This document shows, one piece after another, positions 53,750 through 62,221 of a stretch of DNA of 64,000 nucleotides. The position numbers and the translations under genes were made by a program. Origin of the DNA: Nitzschia sp. DOCU1. Taxonomy: Eukaryota; Bacillariophyta; Bacillariophyceae; Bacillariales; Bacillariaceae. Every line of letters starts with the position of its first letter. The stretch's first letter is position 1. Under the pieces are notes generated by a model, which was given only the letters and a program-made list of their open reading frames with translations, did not search any database and had not been told where the DNA came from. The DNA lies in NCBI GenBank assembly GCA_951394045.1, contig OX595989.1, forward strand, positions 1,178,001-1,242,000, given 5' to 3'.

Positions 53750-54460
53750 TTAGTGTACGCACTCCTCTTCCACAAGTTCATCGCTTTGTTCCTCGTCCGT
53801 CTCTTCTTGCAAAGAAGCCGTTGCCGACCCAGCAAATACGTGAGACTGTAATCGAGCTTCAAAGTTGGGAATGAGCTTTCGAAGAATCGGCAATTCATCC
53901 AACAATCCGTGTTGTGAATGGTAAATATGACCAAAAGGAAACTTCTTGACCCCCAAGTCTTGTTGCAGGGTCTGTTTGTTACCCGGGGTCAGAGGCACTG
54001 ACAAGAACTTGACATTGCTGTACTTTTGAGAAAGCTTATAAAAGTGCGGAGCGGCTGCTTGGCAGGCCTTGCAAACTGGAGAGTGAAAGAAAACCGCAAC
54101 GAACTGTTCTTTGCTGCTCTTGAGAATGGAATCAAAATCCGAAACATCCTCAATGACTTCCACCGTAGCCGCTCGTCCACGCCGTATCCGCCGCTTGATA
54201 TCCCCCAGTGCCATCCCCACGCGAGATCTCAGTGATGATGGTGTCTGCTCTCCGAAATCTTGACATCCGGTCGCCACAGCCTTATTGGAGGTTCGAGATG
54301 CAGACGGTGGGGACGAATAGGAGCTTCCTGGCAAGTAATTAGATGTCCGCCGATAACTGTTTGGTGGCTGCACTGACATCGTAAAAGCCCGAGATGTCGG
54401 AAGCGCTAGCAAGCACGTGAAGACAGCAGATACAATCCAACACGTAAGCCTCATTGTCAT
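53750..54460 (-). CDS. thioredoxin-fold protein with CKAC motif, plastid-targeted
   Basis: Single exon, 236 aa from MTMRLTCWIV; the open frame to 54697 is upstream leader. The signal peptide (CWIVSAVFTCLLALPTSRAF-TM) has an ASAF-type Phe at the cleavage point, then a Ser-rich transit region. The thioredoxin fold spans about residues 110-200: EQFVAVFFHSPVCKACQAAAPHF has CxxC as CKAC rather than WCGPC. The cis-Pro is in VKKFPFGHIYH. The C-terminus is acidic (EETDEEQSDELVEEE). Expected role: disulfide exchange or redox sensing in the plastid. Loss of the Trp and the Gly-Pro suggests altered redox potential. A TGACGTCA element lies 239 bp upstream. Confidence 0.8.
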   Translation of the reverse strand: MTMRLTCWIVSAVFTCLLALPTSRAFTMSVQPPNSYRRTSNYLPGSSYSSPPSASRTSNKAVATGCQDFGEQTPSSLRSRVGMALGDIKRRIRRGRAATVEVIEDVSDFDSILKSSKEQFVAVFFHSPVCKACQAAAPHFYKLSQKYSNVKFLSVPLTPGNKQTLQQDLGVKKFPFGHIYHSQHGLLDELPILRKLIPNFEARLQSHVFAGSATASLQEETDEEQSDELVEEECVH

Positions 54461-54988
54461 AACTTGGCAAAAGAAGAAGGGTTTCGAGTTCAAAAGAAGA
54501 GTTTTGTAGAATTGTGAGGCCTGATGTGTCAGAGTCGTCGAATGAGCAAGAAAGTATTCCAAGATGATGTGAGGCAAGTCGTCGCGATGGGCTCTGACGC
54601 AAACCCACAAGTCAGACAGCACCAACCACTTTCTCGACCGACACCCGCGAGCGACGCGAAAAGGAGGAGATGGATGGGCGATGGATGTTGAACCCAAGTG
54701 ACGTCAGCACAAAAATGAGGATACAACTGTTCGCCGTCTGGCCGAAGTACCTTCTACTTTGGTACGCACGCACGGCCAGATCGAGTCGAGTGATTCCGGC
54801 GATTTGGCGAGATCGTTCCATTCCAATCGTCCAGGTAGCTGCTAACTAGATGGCGCGCATTCGCTGCTTTAGTAGTAGTGATGAGACATATAGTTTTAGT
54901 TCGTGGAATGGCTATTGGTTACACATCAGTCTGCAGCCGCTCCAGTTACGGTTTAAAGGAGACCGAAGCCAATGTCGCCCACGTCCTT
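54461..54988. other. intergenic between the thioredoxin-like and CRY-DASH genes
   Basis: Promoter of the thioredoxin-like gene with the TGACGTCA element. A CGCTGCTTTAGTAGTAG string at about 54861-54877 resembles the 48764 hairpin arm. Confidence 0.4.
54699..54706. promoter_or_regulatory. CRE-like palindrome TGACGTCA
   Basis: Perfect palindrome 239 bp upstream of the thioredoxin-like start. Same element as at 8585 and 63715; function inferred. Confidence 0.4.
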
Positions 54989-56764
54989 CTACCCGTCATC
55001 GGTCTGCAAGCTCGCTTCTCTGCCATGCTCAATAAGAAATCCTTCCTCATTCAATCGTTGCAAATCTTGCCAGATATATTGCGATTGAGGCGCGACGATG
55101 GGTTCTTTCCATGAAACTGTGTCATAATCCCACGGACGTAGATATGCCTCGTCACCTTCAATCTGGCAGAGCTTGGGTAACCATCGTCTCACGTAGCTTC
55201 CGTCTGGATCGTACTTAAGAGCCTGTGATACGGTTCGAAAGTGTCGGTGCTTGGGATCAGGACCTACTCCCGAAAAATACAGCCAATTCCCCCAGTTCGC
55301 GCCAACACAGTGATCTTCTAGCAAAAACTGAAACCATTCGGTTCCTGCCCTCCAATCGATCCCAAGATCTTTGGTCAAGACACTCGCAGCGTTTTGTCGG
55401 ACACGGTTGGAACAGTACCCCGTCGCAAGTAACTCTTTCATGGCAGCATCCACAAGTGGAAGACCTGTATCACCCAAGGCCCACTGTCGCCATTGCGTCT
55501 GAACTCTCGCGTCCAGAAGGGACTGCCACACAAGCTTTTGGCTATTCTTTTGACTGACAGGGATCCCTTCCAGATGATAAAATTTTGTTCCGCTGGCCAA
55601 GCATGTGTACAAAAAGAAATCCCGCATGGTCATGTGGCTAATGATCCAGTTGCAGCCCGGACCATTATTTTCAGCAACGCTGACGACAAATCTGGGTGAT
55701 AAGCACCCGAAAGCCAATGAATGGCTGATTCGTGAACTTTGGTGGTTGTCCACGCACGCCAAATTCCGAACCGCCGTAGCGGCATGGTGCTCACAAAAGT
55801 CTTGTAAGTGCTTCATGGCGGTGCGCTCTCCACCGCGATGCCGGTCGGGAGCCGATTCTTGTTCTTTGGCGTTATTCAACACCTCTTCAATCGTAGCAGG
55901 GGACATTCCCAGAATGCGAAGCGACCGTGAATACTCGATAAGCGGTGCATAGAGGTCATGCAGTGTTGGAATATCCCCCGGAGATAGCGAAGTATCGGGA
56001 ATCGAAAGTCTAGTAGGGGCTTGTAGGCAAGTTCGAGGTCGTGATGCTTCGCGGGCTGCTTTGCGGAATTCTCCCATTATTCGCGGTATTCCTCGCCATC
56101 TTTCTGCGGAAACGTCGACAAGGTGATCTCGAGCATTGTTGTGACTCGTGTGTGATAACCTCCGAGGAGGGGGAGATTGAGAGATAGACTGCGACTCCTT
56201 GCTTCTCTTTTTCTTTTTTCGGTTCTTTGGCATACAGAACGATTGCCATTCGGTTTGCCCGCTTGGAAGGTCGTTGGGGTGATAGAGTGTATACTGCATG
56301 TCAGTGCGAATAGGAATATCAGGACTCACGGATCGAATAGATTTCCAAACTCGCCGCGAGAGAGTGGATTCATAAAATCCTGGCTCGTCGTTCCAAACGA
56401 CCTCGGTCGGGCTTAGCTCTTGAACAATATCCGGCAAAATCTTTGTTGGACACCCGCATCGCACCAGCAGTTCGCCCCCGATATTTCTCAACGATTCTCG
56501 TAGGTCACGAACTGATTCGATTTGAATTCTTCCCGCATGAGGACCAATATTGACAGCGGTCCATTCCAAGCCATGATTTCCATTGTGGCAACAGGTCGCT
56601 TTCCGGGGCAAGTAGTCGCTTTGATTGAAAACGTATAGGCTGATCACTTTAGTATTACCCGCCGGTTCCTTGGTTTGCAAATTGTCATACAGAATATTGT
56701 CATGTAAACGCAAATCTCGTCGATGCCAAACCAGGCGTAGTGATGGCGACTTTGGGGTAGACAT
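54989..56764 (-). CDS. cryptochrome/photolyase family, CRY-DASH type
   Basis: Single exon, 591 aa from MSTPKSPSLRLVWHRRDLRLHDN; 29 more in-frame residues are possible upstream to 56851. The N-terminal alpha/beta photolyase domain has LVWHRRDLRLHDN and GPHAGRIQIESVRDLRESL. The C-terminal FAD domain has SRISHSLAFGCLSPR, WRQWALGDTGLPLVDAAMKEL, GYCSNRVRQNAASVL and a DASH-like DHCVGANWGNWLYFSGVG. CRY-DASH binds FAD and usually an antenna folate and repairs cyclobutane dimers mainly in single-stranded DNA; some act in light signalling. A basic linker (KNRKKKKRSKESQ) about residue 180 could be a nuclear signal or loop. Location unresolved. Confidence 0.88.
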   Translation of the reverse strand: MSTPKSPSLRLVWHRRDLRLHDNILYDNLQTKEPAGNTKVISLYVFNQSDYLPRKATCCHNGNHGLEWTAVNIGPHAGRIQIESVRDLRESLRNIGGELLVRCGCPTKILPDIVQELSPTEVVWNDEPGFYESTLSRRVWKSIRSVSPDIPIRTDMQYTLYHPNDLPSGQTEWQSFCMPKNRKKKKRSKESQSISQSPPPRRLSHTSHNNARDHLVDVSAERWRGIPRIMGEFRKAAREASRPRTCLQAPTRLSIPDTSLSPGDIPTLHDLYAPLIEYSRSLRILGMSPATIEEVLNNAKEQESAPDRHRGGERTAMKHLQDFCEHHAATAVRNLACVDNHQSSRISHSLAFGCLSPRFVVSVAENNGPGCNWIISHMTMRDFFLYTCLASGTKFYHLEGIPVSQKNSQKLVWQSLLDARVQTQWRQWALGDTGLPLVDAAMKELLATGYCSNRVRQNAASVLTKDLGIDWRAGTEWFQFLLEDHCVGANWGNWLYFSGVGPDPKHRHFRTVSQALKYDPDGSYVRRWLPKLCQIEGDEAYLRPWDYDTVSWKEPIVAPQSQYIWQDLQRLNEEGFLIEHGREASLQTDDG

Positions 56765-56851
56765 TCCCGATACCAATGTTGTCGCCACTCGCGATATTTG
56801 CGAACAAACCTCTCCGTTATAGATAATGGCAAACGCAACGGTTTGTGACAC

Positions 56852-57223
56852 GATTTATTATTCGACGAAACGAATGGGCGCGGATAAGACTACCGGTATG
56901 GGTTGCCATTATCAGCAGGGACAGAATGGAAGGGTCGCCCGAACTACCTATTTTCCTGACTATTTTCCTCATGACGTAATGAAAATGAACCGTCAGCCTC
57001 TCTCACAAACTTATGATTTTTGATGCCGACGATTTCAAGTCATTCCATTTAGTCCAACGCGCGTGCCTCTTCCAGCTACCGGTACACTCCGGTCTGTACG
57101 TAATCGCCAGATGACGCGTGCACGTGCTCGTCAACGGATTCAACGGACAACGGAAGCAGCCCAGCAATGTTTCTCACAAAATGCTCATCGCACAAATTAT
57201 GGAACATTAGCAAAACGGAGGAG
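56852..57223. other. intergenic between CRY-DASH and SIT homologue
   Basis: Divergent promoter region. It contains the left 42-bp direct repeat (57018-57059) and TGACGTAATG at about 56972. Confidence 0.4.
57018..57059 (+). repeat. 42-bp direct repeat, left copy
   Basis: Matches 58989-59030 at 35 of 42 positions by eye (TTTTGATGCCGAC, then ATTTCAA, then TTAGTCC). The two copies bracket the SIT homologue. Confidence 0.7.
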
Positions 57224-58882
57224 ATGGAGGATAAATCCGCTTATGGCTCTTGCAACGACGGTCCTTTTTGGATATCCTCTTGCGTCGATCTCAACTATGC
57301 AGGAGACGAAGAGGAAGGAACGAAGACGGATGACGTCGACAATGAAGCGGAGATAAAGAGGTCTAGCAGTGTAGTTGCGAAAGAAGAATATGCCAGCCAA
57401 GGGAGAACTAGTACGGAACAAGAAGACGCCAGTCAGGCGGGAACGGATACCACAACGAGTTCCGACGAGGAAGTGCAGGAAGAGACTCGTAGCCATGCAG
57501 GACGGCCTCACTCTCGTGGACCAGGAGCAAAGGCCTTGCTGTACATCAAGTATGTCTACTCGGGCGCTCTTCTCGCGTTTTCGATTGCAATCTTGGCGGC
57601 TGCAATTTTTACTAATCAAACGACCGCCACCGCGCTGTACGGTATCCATTCAGCACTGGCATTCTTCAGCTTTTGGGTTCTTATCCTCTTTCTGGCCGTC
57701 ATCGAAGCAGGTCTCAACTGCATGGTTGGACTGAAACCTGTCGACCCAGCCCTGTACAAAGACTCGCATCCGCTGTCCTGGAAGGGAACTCAGGCAGTTA
57801 ATAAGGGAGACAACCTGGACCGATTCATTATCGGTCGGCAGTTCCTCGATTATTCAAGTGTCTTCCTGGCCAACTTTATGGTGTCATCGGTCAAAAACGT
57901 GCCCCTTACTGTGATGGGCTTACCGCAGGGTGTTTCGGACGTATTTCTCAAGGGAGGTTTCGCTGTGACTTTTGTCACTATTGTGATTGGGCAACTGGTT
58001 TCGCAGATGAATGCTGCACACTGCAAGCTGGATTGGATCAACAACTGGTTGATGTTGGGATCTACGTATACTGCATTGGCCATCGAAGCTTCGGGTCTCT
58101 TGCATGCCTCATATCTACTGCAGAGAGCCGTGGGTTTCATTGCTGGTCAGCCTATCGAGATGGCGGGAGACAAGCTTGGAACATTCAGCAAAGCATGGTT
58201 TTGGACTCGAGCTCTTGGGAGCACGCTTCTTCTGCTTTTTTCTATTGCAGCTACCATAAAGGCGCTCTTTGAGGGCAATACCACCATGTGGCAGGGTGTA
58301 CCAGCTCCAGTATCCCTCCTTCTTCTGGTAGCACTCATCGTTGTTATGGGAAGTATGGACGCTCTTCAGATCGCGGTGTACAAAGTTGTACACATTCCAG
58401 TGGAGGACCTTGCCAGAAATCCAGTCGCTCTCAAAAATACACAGTTCACCTTGCACGGAACCAACCTGAAAGCTTTCTTGATGGGGCGCCAGATTTTTCA
58501 GACCGTCGTTTTGTTTGTGATTGCAAAAATCATTTCAATTCGAGTCACGGACAGCAGCGAAAATATCTTTGGAGTCAGCGACGGGTTACAGAAGTTCTTC
58601 AACTTTGGTGTGCTGGGAGCGTTTATGTCTACTATTTTGGCTTCCCTCGCTTGGCGCATCCTTGCGAATTCATTTCCGTTGTTCTTCTTGTCAAACCCGT
58701 TTACTATGCCAAGCATTCGTTTTTGTCTGTGGATTGAGAGTACGGGTATCTGCTCCGTGTCGTGGTTGATCGCCGCCGTAAGCAAGAAATTGCTAAGGCT
58801 GCAGCCTGATGAAATGTTTATTGGCAAGCATGCAGCCGATGTGGAAGAGGATCACTGCTTAGATCTACCCGAGTCGGATTGA
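57224..58882 (+). CDS. silicic acid transporter (SIT) family protein, variant motifs
   Basis: Single exon, 552 aa; 19 more in-frame residues are possible upstream. A Glu/Ser-rich 100-residue N-terminus precedes about ten membrane segments in two related halves. LYKDSHPLSWKGTQAVNKGD followed by NLDRFIIGRQ, GQLVSQMNAAHCKLDWINNW and AIEASGLLHASYLLQ in the first half, and LHGTNLKAFLMGRQIFQTVV in the second, match diatom SITs as I know them. Both GRQ motifs are intact (204-206 and 421-423). The paired EGXQ motifs are altered: E161-A-G-L-N in the first half, D379-A-L-Q in the second. SITs are Na+-coupled silicic acid importers of the plasma membrane. Changed EGXQ sites may alter substrate or coupling. 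Recognition is from memory of the family. Confidence 0.78.
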   Translation: MEDKSAYGSCNDGPFWISSCVDLNYAGDEEEGTKTDDVDNEAEIKRSSSVVAKEEYASQGRTSTEQEDASQAGTDTTTSSDEEVQEETRSHAGRPHSRGPGAKALLYIKYVYSGALLAFSIAILAAAIFTNQTTATALYGIHSALAFFSFWVLILFLAVIEAGLNCMVGLKPVDPALYKDSHPLSWKGTQAVNKGDNLDRFIIGRQFLDYSSVFLANFMVSSVKNVPLTVMGLPQGVSDVFLKGGFAVTFVTIVIGQLVSQMNAAHCKLDWINNWLMLGSTYTALAIEASGLLHASYLLQRAVGFIAGQPIEMAGDKLGTFSKAWFWTRALGSTLLLLFSIAATIKALFEGNTTMWQGVPAPVSLLLLVALIVVMGSMDALQIAVYKVVHIPVEDLARNPVALKNTQFTLHGTNLKAFLMGRQIFQTVVLFVIAKIISIRVTDSSENIFGVSDGLQKFFNFGVLGAFMSTILASLAWRILANSFPLFFLSNPFTMPSIRFCLWIESTGICSVSWLIAAVSKKLLRLQPDEMFIGKHAADVEEDHCLDLPESD

Positions 58883-59320
58883 TTCATCGATTCAGCTCGA
58901 GGCAGCCAAGGCTCCTTCTGGAATCGATCCAAAGCAGGAAACTTGCGGGGTTCATCGTCAGCCTCAGACTTTGATTTTTGGAGTACAATTTTGATGCCGA
59001 CAATTTCAAATGATTCAGCTTAGTCCGACGGGCAGTTCTTCTCGCCAAAAACTTTGATGACTGCCTGAGACGTGCTATCCCGCTTTGGCATTTCACGCCC
59101 TTGTTGCCCGATGACAAGGAGTTGCTTGCCAGCGAGTACAGTAGGAAGACGCCGAGTCATCTTCGATGGCTTCGATCAAGATGACCTTGACAAGCGTTGC
59201 TAGAGATTTCTTCCTTTTGCCATATTTTAATAATAACTCGGGCCAAACATGGCTTGTTGCTGTTTTGGTAGACGCTAAAGCAGTTCTGCTAGAACTTGGA
59301 TAGCTATGCAGGTGTAGGTG
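58883..59320. other. intergenic
   Basis: It holds the right direct repeat and a 46-codon minus ORF at 59020-59160 (MTRRLPTVLAGKQ...) whose stop codon lies inside the repeat; no family recognised. Confidence 0.35.
58989..59030 (+). repeat. 42-bp direct repeat, right copy
   Basis: Partner of 57018-57059, same orientation, 35 of 42 matching. Confidence 0.7.
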
Positions 59321-60721
59321 TCATTGGTTGATGGATTTCACCAAAATGTCAGCTAGCACTGGCGATGGTAACTTGTCGATTTCTCTAGACATCTCTTCAG
59401 GCGACGAGAAGCCATTTCGAAATCCCTCCAAATCGGCAGTTATACTTGTGACACATCGCTCGTGCAAGTTCTTGTAGTCCATACTGTCTGGGTCAAATTT
59501 GGCATCCAACAAGAGAAGCTTAAAAGCAACAGTGACGTCGATGGCGGGAAGGCGATCCTCATGCATCATGGCATCAAAGATTTGTTTGGTCATATATTTG
59601 GTGTTGTGACTGGCACATACAAAAGCAGCCCGGCTCCACATTCGCGAATGAGCTAGCTTCAGTTCGTCGGGGTAGCGCTCGGGTGTTTTGGATTGAATCT
59701 CTTGGACCTGCTCCCGGTTGACTTCGAGAATATCAATCATGAATTTAGGCAATACCAGTCCAGCCAGTTCTGGTTTTTCCAAAATAAGAGACCCGATCTT
59801 GGACCGCGAAGCAAAGAGTAGTCGATCCGCCTTCGCTTTAGTGGCCGCCACCATAAACTCTGTCATGTTCTTCAGAGAAAGAGTCTTTCGGTAAAAGTTC
59901 TCAATGGCATCTTCGAGGGGCGGGATTTCCATCAATTCCGCAATTTTGAACACTGAACACGCCCGCTCTGCCGTGAGTGTCTGTCTAACTTCTTTGGTGT
60001 CGTACATAAAGTCCAAGACCATAGGAAAGGCCTCGGCCTGCCAAAAGGGCAGCTCGATTTTTGTGATGTTGGCACCACTCCCATAGTTGCGATCCTCAAT
60101 CTGTCGAAAGAACTCTTTCACCATGAAGTTCGACTTTCGCGGCCCATATCCCACCACATTGCGATGAATATTGTAAATGTCCATTGCGACGGAGTCTCCC
60201 TTTTTCGTCAAATGGTGGACTTCTATCCTCCAGTCGCAAAAGCTCGCCTTTGGGTCGGACTTCCAGCTTATTCGCGGACCAGTAGGAGCTCCAACGGATG
60301 TCCGTCGACTATGGTTGCTTCCATTCCCCAATTTATTGTGAGTGCTCCCCAATCCATCCTCTCCCTCTCCCCGGACTGTCTTCTTGACAGCACGGCGTGT
60401 TCCCGGACTTTTACTTCGTCCGCCACTGGATCGTCGCCGCGTCGGACTGGCCGATTTGGTGCGTCTGCGCTGAAATTCGTCACTACCTGTGGTACCATTG
60501 AGATCTACGACTACTGGCGTTTCATCCTTACTCTCCCCCGCTAAAGGAAGCTCCCTAGCAGGTGTCAAGGACGGTATGCTCCATTCGACGAACCCAGTTG
60601 TTGCTATGCTGGTTGCTATCATTTGGTTCGCATTCGAAGGTTCGCCCCGACCGCCATCGACGACGAACCTGCTCAGTTCAGGCCCCCCATCTTCCATGGC
60701 AATTGATGATGATAATTTCAC
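59321..60721 (-). CDS. BTB/POZ-domain protein
   Basis: Single exon, 466 aa. The first 150 residues are disordered and basic with SP and RRxS sites (RRRTKSASPTRRRSSGG, SRRTSVGAP). Residues about 160-280 form a BTB fold: DWRIEVHHLTKKGDSV, IYNIHRNVVGYGPRKSNFMV in place of the usual HKxVLAxxSxxF, ELPFWQAEAFPMVLDFMYD, then AERACSVFKIAELMEIPPLE. The rest is helical, like a BACK region. BTB proteins dimerise and often act as CUL3 ligase adaptors or transcription cofactors. The IHRNVVGYGPRKS version is, to my knowledge, an algal form. The partner is unknown. Confidence 0.78.
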   Translation of the reverse strand: MKLSSSIAMEDGGPELSRFVVDGGRGEPSNANQMIATSIATTGFVEWSIPSLTPARELPLAGESKDETPVVVDLNGTTGSDEFQRRRTKSASPTRRRSSGGRSKSPGTRRAVKKTVRGEGEDGLGSTHNKLGNGSNHSRRTSVGAPTGPRISWKSDPKASFCDWRIEVHHLTKKGDSVAMDIYNIHRNVVGYGPRKSNFMVKEFFRQIEDRNYGSGANITKIELPFWQAEAFPMVLDFMYDTKEVRQTLTAERACSVFKIAELMEIPPLEDAIENFYRKTLSLKNMTEFMVAATKAKADRLLFASRSKIGSLILEKPELAGLVLPKFMIDILEVNREQVQEIQSKTPERYPDELKLAHSRMWSRAAFVCASHNTKYMTKQIFDAMMHEDRLPAIDVTVAFKLLLLDAKFDPDSMDYKNLHERCVTSITADLEGFRNGFSSPEEMSREIDKLPSPVLADILVKSINQ

Positions 60722-61120
60722 GAGACCTCCTCACAGGTTTGGTTGCAATAGAAGAGTAGTCCCACACAAAATGTGGAGTGCTTATGATAGATGTGATGGT
60801 AAACTGTGACGGGAGTGAAACTTCGCGTCGAAATGATTTTCTCAGAGGGGCCAGAAAACACCACTGATGCCATTTTTTGGCGGGGAGGCGATAGTGAAAA
60901 AAGGGGAATGAATGGAAAAGGCGTTGGTCACTCCTGTCATTTCGGGGAGCTTTCCCCATTTTTGTAAAACATGCCTCTCGGAGTACCGGTTGAAGATGCA
61001 CGGCTGGAAAAAATCAAATATCTTTCGGATCATCATCGGACCGCACAAACTTCAAAATCGTCGTCGATGCCAATCATCCCAAAGGTATTGGTCTTGTTCA
61101 TCAACACGGAGCTCTCTACA
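60722..61120. other. intergenic between divergent genes
   Basis: Shared promoter for the BTB and SDR-like genes. The plus frame is open from 60971 but the signal-peptide start at 61121 is favoured. Confidence 0.4.
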
Positions 61121-61996
61121 ATGACCAAAATCTTGCTTTTGTTTGCGTTTTTCAGTTTTGTCAATGGCCTGAATACGGTTCTTTATGGGCCCGCCGCCCG
61201 AGAACTTCTACTGCTCACAGCCAAACTGGCGGCACGCCAAGGCATGGAGGCATCATGTATCACCGCGCCAGGGACAGAAGATGGTTGTCGTCGACTCATG
61301 TATGGTTTGGACTATGTCGAACAACTCGGTGGTGGTAGCGGAGATCAGCCGGGTCATGCCCGGCCCGTGTCGAGTGGTGAAGATATTGGAGCAGCACTAG
61401 AAAGCGCCGACTCGCTCTTGTTTGTGGCATATGACAACCCTATTGACGCCAAGACCTACAATACGCTTTTGAATTCTGCTGGTGAAAATCTTGCCAAAGT
61501 CGTACTCATGTCTAAAATGGGAGCAAGCAAAGCCAAGGGAGGATTCTTTGGCGGCAATGACAACAAAATGCTGGAATCTGAGACAACTCTTAGAGAGATT
61601 TGTCGATCCAAAGGCTTGAAGTTGTCGATTGTTCGAGGTGGCGTTTTGAAAGGAGGCGGCCCGGGGGAGAGCGGCAACGATTTTGGTCTGGATACATGCT
61701 ATTACAATACACTACTCGATTCATCCGAAGCTGCGGTAACAATGGCCCATGACAAATTCACACTGGGGTTGAACTGCTTCAAGGGTGACAGTGTGGAGAT
61801 GCCCAATATGTTCACACTAATGGGCACCAAATCCTCCTTTGAAGCATGCCCATACGATACGAATCGAGTCGTTGTCGCCGGTGGTATCGTGGCGGCAGCA
61901 CTGTACGATCGGCCGATTGAAGTATCTGTGGGAGCCGAAAAGGCGACCAAGCCTCCGACACTGGAGGAGTGGAACGAGGTCTTCTCCAGAATATGA
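61121..61996 (+). CDS. NAD(P)-binding Rossmann (atypical SDR/NmrA-like) protein with signal peptide
   Basis: Single exon, 291 aa from MTKILLLFAFFSFVNGLN, a signal peptide; Gly-Leu rather than an ASAF Phe follows, so plastid import is uncertain. The core begins TVLYGPAARELLLLTAKLAARQG, where the nucleotide loop is GPAARE instead of GxxGxxG. It has SLLFVAYDNPIDAKTYNTLL, VVLMSKMGASKAKGGFF and GLKLSIVRGGVLKGGGPGE, resembling the NAD(P)H-binding epimerase-like proteins of plastids. No YxxxK catalytic pair is evident. A quinone- or chlorophyll-related role is possible but not shown. Confidence 0.65.
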   Translation: MTKILLLFAFFSFVNGLNTVLYGPAARELLLLTAKLAARQGMEASCITAPGTEDGCRRLMYGLDYVEQLGGGSGDQPGHARPVSSGEDIGAALESADSLLFVAYDNPIDAKTYNTLLNSAGENLAKVVLMSKMGASKAKGGFFGGNDNKMLESETTLREICRSKGLKLSIVRGGVLKGGGPGESGNDFGLDTCYYNTLLDSSEAAVTMAHDKFTLGLNCFKGDSVEMPNMFTLMGTKSSFEACPYDTNRVVVAGGIVAAALYDRPIEVSVGAEKATKPPTLEEWNEVFSRI

Positions 61997-62221
61997 TCAT
62001 CCATTAATCGACTACCCGACTAGCTAATGCGTACAGGGAATGCGGCGTTGTTGGTCACATAAATCGTGCCCGCTCCATTACATCGCCCAACGAAGTCTTT
62101 TCAAAAATCTAGATGCTACTAGCCTTGAATTGATTGTCACTCGTGAAACGTATGGTAGCAGTTCTATCGGTTATATACACTTGTACAACGAAAATTCATT
62201 TTCTTGTTGCACCGTCTCTGT

